48,536 bases of DNA from an uncultured Clostridia bacterium. GTDB taxonomy: Bacteria > Bacillota > Clostridia > Oscillospirales > Acutalibacteraceae. The translations under genes were made by a program, and so were the position numbers. Location of the stretch: the NCBI GenBank assembly GCA_946187325.1, contig CAMHQC010000014.1, forward strand, positions 1-48,536. Direction: 5' to 3'. Position 1 is the stretch's first letter, and every line of letters starts with the position of its first letter. Below, one piece after another: positions 27,741-38,700 of the stretch. Under the pieces are notes generated by a model. That model saw nothing but the letters and a program-made list of their open reading frames with translations. It had not been told where the DNA came from and ran no database searches.

Positions 27741-29290
27741 TGGCAACGGTTTCATATATTCAGGAGCACACTCAAAGCCCCGCGGCGATGAAATCCGTCA
27801 TAAATTATTGTTGCCAAGACCATAAAGTCTACGATGAATTATCAGGCAGAAGATTGATCAGCGGAATTAATTGTGACGGTGAGAACGCATTCAAAGAATT
27901 CATGGTAACGAAAAACGCTTACCATAAAGCAAACGGTACATTCTTTTATCAGTACACGCAGTCCTTCTCTCCGACTGAAGACATTACTCCCGAGCAGGCT
28001 CACGAGATTGCTTTGGAGTTCGCTGAAAAAGCGTGGAAGGGACATGAAGTTATGGTCACAACTCACTGTGACAAGGCGCATATTCATTCGCATTTTATTA
28101 TTAACTCTGTAAGTTTTGAAAACGGATATAAGCTCAGACAAGACCCATCAACGCTCAAAGAGCTGCGACAACTGAGCGATGAGATTTGTAAAAAGAATAA
28201 TTTTTCCGTACTGAAACCATACGAGAAAAGCGGAATGAAAATGTCCACAAGGGAGTACAGAACAGCTCTTAGCGGAGAAAGCTGGAAGTTTAAACTGATG
28301 GCTGATATCGAAACCGCAATGGAGTACAGCGGCAGCAAGCGAGAGTTTATAGACAACATGTCTACGCTCGGTTACTCTGTGACGTGGACTCCCGAAAGAA
28401 AGTACCTTACATTTCTCTGCCCTAACGGAAAGAGGTGCAGAGATTTCAGATTACACGAAGAAAAATTTTTAAAGGAGAATATCGAAAATGAATTACGAAT
28501 CAGGGAAGGCAAGTACTCTGGACTTGCTGAAACAGAAGAACAGGAATTCGCTCAGCGGAATAGAAGCGTCGCTGGGCGAAACGAAAATAATTTCAATACC
28601 GACTCAGGTCAGGGAGTCGGAAATGGAACTACTTCGGACAGCGGTGGACTTTCAACCGGAGCTGTACGAGAGGATAGACGAGATACCGACGCGCGAGGAG
28701 ATGGACAAGTACATGAACAAAGTGCTGAACATCGATATGAATTATTATCAGAAAACGGTGGACACTTATCGGAAGGAACTGACATCACTCAAAGCGGAGA
28801 TAGTTTCGGAAATGAAACAGACGGAGGAAAATCTTCGGGAGATACAGTCTCAGATGCTGGAGAGTATCGAACAGGCTGGGAAGAATCAAGAGAGCTATAT
28901 GAACAGCACCTTGCAGAAGGGCAAAGAGCTGGAACAGGCTATAGCGGCTCAGGTGAAGAAGGTTGGGCTGCTCAACGCGCTGAAATGGATAATGATTTCA
29001 ATCCTGTCATCGGCAGCCTCGACTCTCTTGCTTCATCAGTTTCTAAAATAATTGATGACAGCTCTGAGGATGAAGAAGAACGACGAAAGCGTATTGAGGC
29101 GGAAGAAAACGCTAACGCAATCGGAACAGTTCTCGGAACTGCAATCGGTATACTTGGTAACGCTCTGCATTCAGACACGGCAAAGGGAGAACACGAGTCT
29201 GAACATCATTATCAAGAACCCGAACAAAATAATATCGAATATGAAGATTATGATGAACCCGAGGACGAAGACTTCGGGTTCACTTTATAG
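27740..29290 (+). CDS. mobA: Relaxase / mobilization nuclease (MobA/MobL type)
   Basis: 516 residues. Residues 1-250 are a relaxase domain: N-terminal strand with Y6, motif with Y23, and the metal-binding three-histidine motif H-I-H-S-H (H114, H116, H118) in THCDKAHIHSHFIIN. It nicks oriT and pilots the strand. From ~residue 260 to 516 the chain is low-complexity, acidic, and rich in Gly, Ser, Glu and Asp, with one hydrophobic patch (GTVLGTAIGILGNAL, ~465-480). The part from residue ~250 to 437 is read in a second frame by another gene (28488-29051), which may explain its odd composition. Start ATG 27740 overlaps the mobC stop. Confidence 0.9.
   Translation: MATVSYIQEHTQSPAAMKSVINYCCQDHKVYDELSGRRLISGINCDGENAFKEFMVTKNAYHKANGTFFYQYTQSFSPTEDITPEQAHEIALEFAEKAWKGHEVMVTTHCDKAHIHSHFIINSVSFENGYKLRQDPSTLKELRQLSDEICKKNNFSVLKPYEKSGMKMSTREYRTALSGESWKFKLMADIETAMEYSGSKREFIDNMSTLGYSVTWTPERKYLTFLCPNGKRCRDFRLHEEKFLKENIENELRIREGKYSGLAETEEQEFAQRNRSVAGRNENNFNTDSGQGVGNGTTSDSGGLSTGAVREDRRDTDARGDGQVHEQSAEHRYELLSENGGHLSEGTDITQSGDSFGNETDGGKSSGDTVSDAGEYRTGWEESRELYEQHLAEGQRAGTGYSGSGEEGWAAQRAEMDNDFNPVIGSLDSLASSVSKIIDDSSEDEEERRKRIEAEENANAIGTVLGTAIGILGNALHSDTAKGEHESEHHYQEPEQNNIEYEDYDEPEDEDFGFTL
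28488..29051 (+). CDS. MobB-like membrane-anchored coiled-coil protein, overprinted inside the relaxase gene
   Basis: 187 residues read in a different frame entirely within the relaxase gene. Evidence that it is real: AAAGGAG at 28471-28477, ten bases before ATG 28488; a long uninterrupted frame; and a sensible protein. Residues ~75-160 are a heptad-type helix (NYYQKTVDTYRKELTSLKAE, then EMKQTEENLREIQSQMLESI), and the end is a hydrophobic segment (ALKWIMISILSSAASTLLL, ~163-181) that could be a tail anchor. RSF1010 and ColE1 plasmids also overlap mobB-type genes with their relaxase genes, and those products tether or stimulate the relaxase. No sequence homology to them is claimed; the likeness is in position and architecture. 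Confidence 0.82.
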   Translation: MNYESGKASTLDLLKQKNRNSLSGIEASLGETKIISIPTQVRESEMELLRTAVDFQPELYERIDEIPTREEMDKYMNKVLNIDMNYYQKTVDTYRKELTSLKAEIVSEMKQTEENLREIQSQMLESIEQAGKNQESYMNSTLQKGKELEQAIAAQVKKVGLLNALKWIMISILSSAASTLLLHQFLK

Positions 29291-29302
29291 GAGGTGAGTT
29301 AA

Positions 29303-29536
29303 TTGATTGATTCAAAAATTAAGCTGAATGACAATTATGATTACGATGAATCTATACAGACAGCTATCAATAGAAGGACAATTATTAAAGCTGAAAACAA
29401 CCATATTGTTTCTCAGAGAAAATACACTATCGGCAGAAACAAATATATTGTTAATTCTTTCTTTGATATGACTGACCGAACTGTAGACGAAGGAATCAAA
29501 AGGCTTATAGAAATTAATATCGGTAAAGCCTCATAA
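29303..29536 (+). CDS. TnpW-like transposon protein
   Basis: 77 residues from TTG 29303, with GGAGGTGA at 29290-29297. The C-terminal part (RKYTIGRNKYIVNSFF, then EGIKRLIEINIGK) resembles the short TnpW proteins of Tn4451-type elements: a strand with T-I-G-x-x-x-Y-I-V and a helix ending R-L-I. The function of TnpW is unknown. It is placed between relaxase and recombinase, as in that element family. Confidence 0.65.
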   Translation: MIDSKIKLNDNYDYDESIQTAINRRTIIKAENNHIVSQRKYTIGRNKYIVNSFFDMTDRTVDEGIKRLIEINIGKAS

Positions 29537-29552
29537 TTGGTCTGGACAAACG

Positions 29553-29605
29553 AACCGATTGGGAGTATATTGTTGTTGCAGATTACTGCGAACTCCCAAT
29601 CGGTT
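29553..29605. promoter_or_regulatory. Inverted repeat before the recombinase gene
   Basis: AACCGATTGGGAG (29553-29565) and CTCCCAATCGGTT (29593-29605) match perfectly over 13 bases. The core CCGATTGGGAG also occurs at 19008-19018 near the left end of the element. Likely an operator, or a hairpin controlling recombinase expression. Confidence 0.6.
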
Positions 29606-29608
29606 TGA

Positions 29609-31318
<1,710 letters not shown>

Positions 31319-31342
31319 CATACATATGGGCCCCGCCTCACG

Positions 31343-31391
31343 CTGATACATCCTTATGAGTAACAGCGTGAAGCAAGCCTTTTATCGATAA
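31343..31391. other. Right attachment junction of the mobile element
   Basis: Element end (ATCCTTATGAG, TAACAGCGTG) meets the host GAAGCAAGCCTTTTATCG. A small hairpin CACGCTG/CAGCGTG straddles the end. It is the other half of the glutamine synthetase terminator. Confidence 0.85.
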
Positions 31392-31401
31392 AAATATTAA
31401 A

Positions 31402-33495
31402 TTACACTCCGAAAAGCATTTCGCCGTAGGACGGATACGGCCAGAATTCCGAGGAAGTCTGAGTTTCCATATTATCGCCTATAGCTCTTAACGCCTGCAT
31501 ATCCGCGAAGATTGTGTTGCGGTAATAATCGGCGTAAGCCTGCATATCGTCCGCGTACTCGCCTGCTTTAATGAGGTTGTTTTCAAGTTCCTTGATTTTA
31601 TCCGAGAAGCATACTAACTGCTGGCTCAAATCGGTTACAAGGTCACGCTCCAAGCTTGTCGGAATATCGGGGGAAAGGCTCTGCTTGGCGAGGGCGGTAT
31701 CGGTGAGCGTTTTAATGTAAGCTGTTACCGCGGGGATAATATCCTTCTTAGCCATATCGAGCATAGTCAGCGCTTCGATGTTGATAAGCTTAGCGTAATT
31801 CTCGAGCTCTACCTCGTATCTCGCGGTCATTTCTTCCTTGGTGAATACGTCGTTTTTGGTAAAGAGTTCGATATTCTTCTCGTCGAGGTAATGTCTTACC
31901 GCGTCGGGAACGCTCTTTAAGTTGTAAAGACCTCTCTTTTCGGCTTCCTTAACCCATTCGTCCGAATAGTTGTCGCCGTTAAAGATGATTCTGTCGTGCT
32001 TTTTAAACGTTCTTACCACAAGGCGTTTAGCCGCGCTCTTAACGTCCTTTACGGTTTCGAGCCTGTCAGCGAACTCCTTGAGTTCCTCGGCTACAGTTGT
32101 GTTGATGATGATGTTCGCGCTGGCGATATTAGCCGCCGAACCCACCATTCTGAACTCAAAACGGTTTCCCGTAAACGCGAAGGGCGAGGTACGGTTTCTG
32201 TCGGTGGTATCCTTGCGGACTGTCGGGAGAACCTCTACGCCGAGGTCCATACTTTTTTTGCCCTCGCTCTCGTGTTCCTCGCCGATTTCGATAGAATCTA
32301 CTACCGCGCCTAAATCGTCGCCTAAGAATACCGAGAGGATAGCGGGCGGAGCTTCGTTAGCGCCTAAACGGTGGTCGTTGCCCGCGGAAGCTACCGAGAA
32401 TCTTAATAAATCCTGATAATCGTCTACCGCCTTGACGATGGCCGCTAAGAAGATTAAGAACTGAACGTTCTCGGAGGGGTTTTTGCCGGGCTTTAAGAGG
32501 TTTTCGCCTGTGTTTGTGGAAATTGACCAGTTGTTGTGCTTACCGCTTCCGTTAACTCCCGCGAAGGGCTTTTCGTGAAGCAGACATACGAGGTCGAATT
32601 TCTCGGCAGTCTTTTTGAGTATTTCCATAAGCAGTTCGTTGTTATCGACCGCTACGTTTGATGTGGTGAAAATCGGGGCTACCTCGTGCTGTGACGGAGC
32701 AACCTCGTTATGCTCGGTTTTAGCGTAAATTCCGTATGACCACAGCTCCTTATCCAGCTCAGCCATAAACTGACTTACTCTAGTTTTAATCGAGCCGAAA
32801 TAATGGTCGTCAAGCTCCTGACCCTTAGGAGCCTTGGCGCCGAAAAGCGTGCGTCCCGTAAAGATTAAGTCGGGGCGTTTGTTGTACATTTCCTTATCGA
32901 TAAGGAAGTATTCCTGCTCGGGACCTACGGTTGTAACAACTCGGGTTACGTCGGTTTTGCCGAGTAAGTGTAAAATACGAACCGCCTCTTTGGAAATTCT
33001 TTCCATAGAACGCAGAAGCGGAGTTTTTTTGTCGAGAACTTCTCCTGTGTACGAAAGGAACGCTGTCGGGATATATAAGGTGCCGTCCTTGGCGAACGCG
33101 GGTGAAGTCGGATCCCAAGCCGTATAGCCTCTCGCCTCAAAGGTCGCGCGGATACCGCCCGAGGGGAAAGAGGACGCGTCGGGCTCGCCCTTGATAAGCT
33201 CTTTACCCGAGAAAGTCATTATAACCTTGCCGTCGCCGTCGGGCGTGATAAAGCTGTCGTGCTTCTCGGCGGTTACGCCTGTGAGCGGCTGGAACCAGTG
33301 GGTGTAGTGGGTACAGCCCTTCTCGATAGCCCATTCCTTCATAGCGTGGGCAACGGCGTTAGCTACGCTGTCGTCGAGCGTTTCACCGTCGTGAATAGTT
33401 TTCTTCAAAGCCTTGTAGATAGGCTTAGGAAGCTTATCTCTCATTACATCGTCGTTAAAGACGTTGCTTCCGAATAGTTCGGGAACATTAACCAT
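31402..33495 (-). CDS. glnN: Glutamine synthetase type III
   Basis: 697 residues, the usual length of GSIII (about 700). It makes glutamine from glutamate, ammonia and ATP. Signatures are [37 protein letters not shown] and [14 protein letters not shown]; the C-terminus has the extended GSIII helical region. The start is ATG 33495 with AAAAGGAG upstream; in-frame upstream codons (to 33639) have no ribosome site and cross the promoter. Its own promoter (33569-33597) and a leader hairpin are present. The terminator was split by the mobile element, so 3' ends may now form at the element's minus-strand terminator. An ANTAR-type regulator is divergently encoded 505 bases away. Confidence 0.96.
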   Translation of the reverse strand: MVNVPELFGSNVFNDDVMRDKLPKPIYKALKKTIHDGETLDDSVANAVAHAMKEWAIEKGCTHYTHWFQPLTGVTAEKHDSFITPDGDGKVIMTFSGKELIKGEPDASSFPSGGIRATFEARGYTAWDPTSPAFAKDGTLYIPTAFLSYTGEVLDKKTPLLRSMERISKEAVRILHLLGKTDVTRVVTTVGPEQEYFLIDKEMYNKRPDLIFTGRTLFGAKAPKGQELDDHYFGSIKTRVSQFMAELDKELWSYGIYAKTEHNEVAPSQHEVAPIFTTSNVAVDNNELLMEILKKTAEKFDLVCLLHEKPFAGVNGSGKHNNWSISTNTGENLLKPGKNPSENVQFLIFLAAIVKAVDDYQDLLRFSVASAGNDHRLGANEAPPAILSVFLGDDLGAVVDSIEIGEEHESEGKKSMDLGVEVLPTVRKDTTDRNRTSPFAFTGNRFEFRMVGSAANIASANIIINTTVAEELKEFADRLETVKDVKSAAKRLVVRTFKKHDRIIFNGDNYSDEWVKEAEKRGLYNLKSVPDAVRHYLDEKNIELFTKNDVFTKEEMTARYEVELENYAKLINIEALTMLDMAKKDIIPAVTAYIKTLTDTALAKQSLSPDIPTSLERDLVTDLSQQLVCFSDKIKELENNLIKAGEYADDMQAYADYYRNTIFADMQALRAIGDNMETQTSSEFWPYPSYGEMLFGV

Positions 33496-33520
33496 TGTTT
33501 TACTCCTTTTTAAACAGATT

Positions 33521-33552
33521 ACGGCGCTGTGAGCCAACGCCCACAGCGCCGT
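33521..33552 (-). promoter_or_regulatory. Leader hairpin of glutamine synthetase (possible attenuator)
   Basis: ACGGCGCTGTG / CACAGCGCCGT form a perfect 11-bp stem with a 10-base loop, filling most of the ~67-base leader between promoter and start codon. It is followed on the minus strand by AATCTGTTT, a weak T-run. It could be an attenuator or ANTAR target. Only one hairpin is visible, whereas known ANTAR sites have two. Confidence 0.55.
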
Positions 33553-33568
33553 TGCTGCGTACGATAAA

Positions 33569-33597
33569 AGTATATAACTTTCGGGCGGAAATGTCAA
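33569..33597 (-). promoter_or_regulatory. Promoter of glutamine synthetase
   Basis: Minus strand TTGACA (33592-33597), 17 bases, TATACT (33569-33574). Confidence 0.8.
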
Positions 33598-33599
33598 GG

Positions 33600-33990
33600 G
33601 CTTTAGGGCGGAGGGTGTAGGGTAATTCTCAATTCGCAATGCGCAATTCGCAATTATTATTTGTCATTCTGAGCGGTGCGTTAAATGCGCTTATATTCAC
33701 ATATTTGCACTGTCACGGTAAATATGTAACATTTTGCTACCGCAAAAGGAAGCCTCGCCTATATAGGAAAACACTGCTCGGAACACCGCATGAGGTTGAG
33801 TCCGAATTTCAATTTGGTAACGAAACCCATACATTGTAGAGGGTGTTCCCTACGGTGTTAAGGCAACTATATGCTAAATCCTTTGCCCTTAGCCCTTCGC
33901 CCTTAGCCAAAAATAAAATTGTTATTTTTCTAATATGCAATAACTTTTTACCTAAAATATATTAAAATACTATGTTGGAATAAACCAACC
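33600..33990. repeat. Intergenic region with remnants of dispersed repeats
   Basis: No gene seen. It contains CAATTCGCAATGCG-type short units (33627-33655), a half TGTCATTCTGAG element (33662-33676), GGAACACC/GGTGTTCC inverted repeats (33780-33849) with an ACACCGCATGA piece, and CCTTTGCCCTTAGCCC units (33880-33905). All resemble short repeats elsewhere in the window. Confidence 0.5.
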
Positions 33991-34000
33991 GGTGATTACT

Positions 34001-34570
34001 ATGAAAAAAGCTTTAATTATCTCCAAAACCGAAGCAAGTATTAAAGCTGCCGCCTCGCTGTTGGACGGCGGGGGTTGGGACGAGCCGATTTGCGCGCTCA
34101 GTATTTCGGACGCCGAGCGTAAGATTTCGGAAAACGACTTTCAGCTTATACTTATCAACGCTCCTCTTAACGAGGAAAACGGGCTTTCGTTCGCGTGTAA
34201 GTGCGCGAGGCGCACTAAGGCGTGCGTAGCGCTCGTCGTTCGCAAGGATAAGTACCTCGACGCGTTCGATATGGTATCTGAGCACGGAGTAATCGTAATT
34301 TCCAAACCTGTTAACGTAAGGCTGTTTAAGAACCTTGTCGAGTTTTCTATCGCTTACCGCGAACGGCTAACCGAGTCCGCGGTAGAAGCCGAAAAGCTTA
34401 AAAACGAGCTCGAGGAGGTTAAGGTCGTAAACCGCGCTAAGCTGCTTTTAATGCAGTGCTTATCTATGAGCGAGACGCAGGCTCACCGCTATATCGAGAA
34501 ACAGGCGATGAACAGGCGCACAAGTAAGCTTAAAATCGCTAAACAGGTTATAAGAACTTACCAGAACTAG
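34001..34570 (+). CDS. ANTAR-domain antitermination regulator with degenerate receiver
   Basis: 189 residues from ATG 34001 (GGTG six bases upstream; an in-frame GTG at 33992 is less likely). Residues 1-115 have a response-regulator fold (KKALIISKTEASI ... VIVISKPVNVRLFKNL), but the phosphorylation site is changed: the expected aspartate in LILINAP is Asn. Residues ~118-185 are a coiled-coil plus ANTAR RNA-binding bundle (AKLLLMQCLSMSETQAHRYI). ANTAR proteins bind leader hairpins and prevent transcription termination, often in nitrogen metabolism. It is divergent from glutamine synthetase and 34 bases before carA, probably co-transcribed with carA-carB. Control by ligand or partner rather than phosphorylation is inferred. 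Confidence 0.88.
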   Translation: MKKALIISKTEASIKAAASLLDGGGWDEPICALSISDAERKISENDFQLILINAPLNEENGLSFACKCARRTKACVALVVRKDKYLDAFDMVSEHGVIVISKPVNVRLFKNLVEFSIAYRERLTESAVEAEKLKNELEEVKVVNRAKLLLMQCLSMSETQAHRYIEKQAMNRRTSKLKIAKQVIRTYQN

Positions 34571-34604
34571 TTTAAATATAAAACTTTTAAGAAAGGAAGA
34601 TTAT

Positions 34605-35690
34605 ATGAGCCGAGCTTATCTTATTTTAGAAAACGGCACATACTTCGAGGGCGAATCTTTCGGCGCTCAGAAGGAAACAACGGGAGAACTTGTCTTTACT
34701 ACCGCTATGACGGGTTATCTCGAAACACTTACCGACCCCAGTTATTTTGGACAGGTCGTTATTCAGACATTCCCTCTTATCGGAAACTACGGCGTTATTC
34801 CCGCCGATTTCGAGAGTGCCTCTCCCTCTTTAAAAGCGTATATTGTTCGTAATTGGTGCCAAGCTCCCAGCAACTTTCGTTGTGAGGGTGATCTTGACAC
34901 TTTTTTAAAAAGCGCCGATATCCCCGGACTTTATAATATCGACACCCGCGCGCTCACGAGAATTGTGCGCGAGTACGGTGTTATGAACTGTAAGCTTACC
35001 TACACTCTCGATAATCTCGAAAAGGATATCGAGGAGATTAAATCCTATAAGGTTGAAAAGGCGGTAAGCTCAACCTCAACCGCTGAAAAGCAGTTCTTTA
35101 AGGCGGAAAATCCCGAGTACAACGTAGTCCTTATCGACTACGGCGCTAAGCATAATATAGGACGCGAGCTTGTAAAGCGCGGCTGTGACCTAACGGTTGT
35201 ACCGTATAACACCACGGCGGAGGAAATCCTCGCTATGAATCCCGACGGAATAATGCTCTCGAACGGCCCGGGCGACCCCGAGGAAAACGTTGAGGCTATC
35301 GCCGAGCTTAAAAAGCTCTGCGCTCATAAAATACCGACCTTCGGTATCTGTCTGGGACATCAGCTTTTAGCCTTATCCCAGGGAGCTAAAACCGAAAAGC
35401 TCCACTACGGACACCGAGGCGCTAACCAGCCCGCTAAGGAAGTTAAAACCGACCGCGTTTTTATCACTTCCCAGAACCACGGCTATGCTGTAGTTAACGA
35501 CTCCGTCCCCGAGAACGCCGAGGTAAGCTTCGTAAACGGTAACGACGGTACCTGCGAGGGTGTAAACTATAAGGATATGCCCGCTTTTTCGGTACAGTTC
35601 CACCCCGAAGCCTGCGGCGGCCCCAAGGATACGGCTTTCCTGTTCGACAGGTTTATTGAGTTAATCAAGAATAATAAGAAAAATTCGTAA
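34605..35690 (+). CDS. carA: Carbamoyl-phosphate synthase small (glutaminase) subunit
   Basis: 361 residues, usual length. It releases ammonia from glutamine for carbamoyl phosphate synthesis. The N-domain shows the CarA signature (LVFTTAMTGYLETLTDPSY). The C-terminal class I glutaminase has Cys249 in FGICLGHQ and His333/Glu335 in FHPEACGG, completing the triad. Ribosome site GAAAGGAAG before ATG 34605. It follows the ANTAR gene by 34 bases and precedes carB by 37 bases in one operon. Confidence 0.96.
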   Translation: MSRAYLILENGTYFEGESFGAQKETTGELVFTTAMTGYLETLTDPSYFGQVVIQTFPLIGNYGVIPADFESASPSLKAYIVRNWCQAPSNFRCEGDLDTFLKSADIPGLYNIDTRALTRIVREYGVMNCKLTYTLDNLEKDIEEIKSYKVEKAVSSTSTAEKQFFKAENPEYNVVLIDYGAKHNIGRELVKRGCDLTVVPYNTTAEEILAMNPDGIMLSNGPGDPEENVEAIAELKKLCAHKIPTFGICLGHQLLALSQGAKTEKLHYGHRGANQPAKEVKTDRVFITSQNHGYAVVNDSVPENAEVSFVNGNDGTCEGVNYKDMPAFSVQFHPEACGGPKDTAFLFDRFIELIKNNKKNS

Positions 35691-35727
35691 TTATTACTTT
35701 TAAATATAGTTAAGAAAAGGTGATTTT

Positions 35728-38700
35728 ATGCCATTAAAACCGGATATAAAAAGAGTTATGGTTATCGGCTCGGGCCCGATTGTAATCGGCCAGGCAGCTG
35801 AGTTCGACTACGCGGGAACTCAGGCTTGCCGGGCGTTAAAGGAGGAGGGCTTAGAGGTTATCCTCGTGAACTCCAACCCCGCTACGATTATGACCGATAA
35901 CGCTATGGCGGACAAGGTTTATATCGAACCGCTTACTTTAGAGATAGTAAAGAGAATTATCATAAAAGAAAGACCCGACTCCCTGCTCTCGACCCTCGGC
36001 GGTCAGACAGGCTTAACTCTCTCGATGCAGCTCGCTAAAGAGGGCTTCCTCGATAAATACGGCGTTAAGCTTTTGGGAGCTGTTCCCGAGACTATCGACA
36101 AGGCTGAGGACAGACAGATGTTCAAGGATACGATGCTCGAGATTAACCAGCCCGTTATTCCGTCTACTGTCGTTACCGACGTCGAGGCGGCGGTAGCTTT
36201 CGCCGACGAAATAGGCTACCCTGTAATTGTCCGTCCCGCGTTTACCTTAGGCGGTACAGGCGGCGGTATCGTCGATAACGAGGAGGAGCTTAGAGAAATC
36301 GCCTCTAACGGACTTGAGCTTTCTCCGATTACCCAGTGCCTTATCGAGAAGTGTATCTCGGGCTGGAAAGAGATTGAGTTCGAGGTAATGCGCGACTCCC
36401 TGGGCAACGTAATTACCGTCTGCTCTATGGAGAACTTCGACCCTGTCGGAGTACATACGGGCGACTCTATCGTAATCGCTCCCGCTGTTACTTTAGCCGA
36501 TAAAGAGTACCAGATGCTTCGCTCGGCGGCGCTCGATATTATCTCGGCGCTGAAGGTAGAGGGCGGTTGTAACTGTCAGTTCGCCTTAAACCCCGAGACC
36601 TTCGAGTACGCCGTTATCGAGGTTAACCCCCGAGTATCGCGTTCATCGGCGCTCGCTTCCAAGGCTACAGGTTATCCTATCGCCAAGGTCGCGGCTAAAA
36701 TCGCTATCGGCTATACGTTAAACGAGATTAAAAACGCCGTTACGGGTTCTACCTACGCGTGCTTTGAGCCCGCGCTCGACTACGTTGTAGTTAAGCTCCC
36801 GAAATGGCCTTTCGATAAATTCGTCTACGCTAAGCGTTCTCTCGGAACTCAGATGAAGGCGACAGGCGAGGTTATGGCTATCGCTCCGACATTCGAGCAG
36901 GCTATAATGAAGGCTGTCCGCGGAGCCGAGATTTCCCACGATACTCTCGACGACGAGATGTTCGAGGAAATGAGCGACGCTTCTATACTTGACAGGCTCA
37001 GCGTCTGCGACGACCTTAGATTGTTCTGTGTTTATGAAGCTTTAAAGCGCGGAATCTCCGTAGATAAAATCCACGAAATCACACTTATCGACGAGTGGTT
37101 CTTAGAGAAACTCATTAATATAATCAAGGTAGGCGAGAAGCTTAAAGGCGGCGAGCTTACCGAGGATTTATATAAACTCGCCAAGGAAACAGGCTTCCTC
37201 GACAGTACTATCGAGAAGCTTTCTTCCGAAAAAATCGGTAAGCCGCTGATGCCTGTTTACAAGATGGTTGACACCTGCGCGGCTGAGTTTAACGCCGAAA
37301 CTCCGTACTTTTACTCTACCTTCGACGAGGAGAACGAGGCTGAGGAGTTCATTAAAGAGAAAAATTCCGACAAAAAGACTGTTATTGTATTCGGCTCAGG
37401 CCCTATCCGTATCGGTCAGGGTATCGAGTTCGACTACGCTTCGGTTCACTGCGTATGGGCGCTTAAAAAGGCGGGCTACGAGGTTGTTATCGTAAATAAT
37501 AACCCCGAAACCGTTTCGACCGACTTCGATACAGCCGACAGGCTTTACTTCGAGCCCCTCACCGACGAGGACGTTATGGGTATCATAGCTACCGAAAATC
37601 CGTTCGGCGTGGTTGTAGCCTTCGGCGGACAAACAGCTATTAAGCTCACCAAGTTCTTAGACGAGCAGGGTGTAAATATCCTCGGAACCTCCTACGACGC
37701 GATTGATATGGCTGAGGACAGAGAGCGTTTCGAAGCGCTTTTGGAACAGCATAACATCGCTCGGGCTAAGGGCGTTACCGTTATGACCTTGGAGGAAGCT
37801 TTACAGGCTGCCGATAAAATCGGATATCCCGTACTTTTACGTCCGTCATATGTGCTCGGCGGTCAGAATATGATTATCGCCTTTAACGAGGCTGACGTTA
37901 AGGAATATATGGGAATAATTCTAGCTCAGGAAATTGAGAACCCGATTCTTATAGATAAATACCTTATGGGTACAGAGCTCGAGGTTGACGCTATCTGTGA
38001 CGGCGAGGACATTCTTATTCCGGGTATTATGGAACACGTGGAGCGTTCGGGAGTACACTCGGGCGACTCAATCGCCGTTTATCCCGCCTGGAACGTAACC
38101 GATGATATGGTCGATATTATTATCGAAGCTACGAGAAACTTAGCGCTTTCCTTAAAGACTAAGGGACTTGTAAATATCCAGTATATCGTTTATAACGGAC
38201 AGCTCAATGTAATCGAGGTTAACCCCCGTTCATCGCGTACAATTCCGTATATCAGCAAGGTTACAGGCGTTCCGATGGTCGATTTAGCCACTAAGGCTAT
38301 GCTCGGCGAGAAGCTCAAGGATATGGGCTTCGGTACCGGACTTTATAAGAAATCGCCGTACTACGCGGTCAAAGTACCTGTGTTCAGCTTCGAAAAGCTT
38401 ATCAACGTCGATAACCATTTAGGCCCCGAAATGAAGTCTACGGGCGAGGTTCTCGGAGTAGCGGGAACGCTCGAAGAGGCTCTCTACAAGGGACTTATCG
38501 GCGCGGGTTATAAGATGAAGCGCGGCGGAGGCGTACTCGTTACCGTCCGCGATTCCGATAAAGCCGAAATCGGCGATATCGTTAAAAAATACGCTGATAT
38601 GGGATTCGGTATCTACGCTACCGAGGGTACAGCCGATGTGCTTAAATCCTATAACATAGACGCCGCTATCGTTAAGAAGATTCACGAGAGCGAGCATAAT

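Noticed and set aside
29052..29297. 81-codon frame following the overprinted gene in the relaxase
   Set aside because: It continues in the same frame after a stop, lacks a ribosome site and gives a basic, featureless product.
33639..33839. 66-codon frame between glutamine synthetase and the ANTAR gene
   Set aside because: It consists of pieces of dispersed repeats and lacks a ribosome site.
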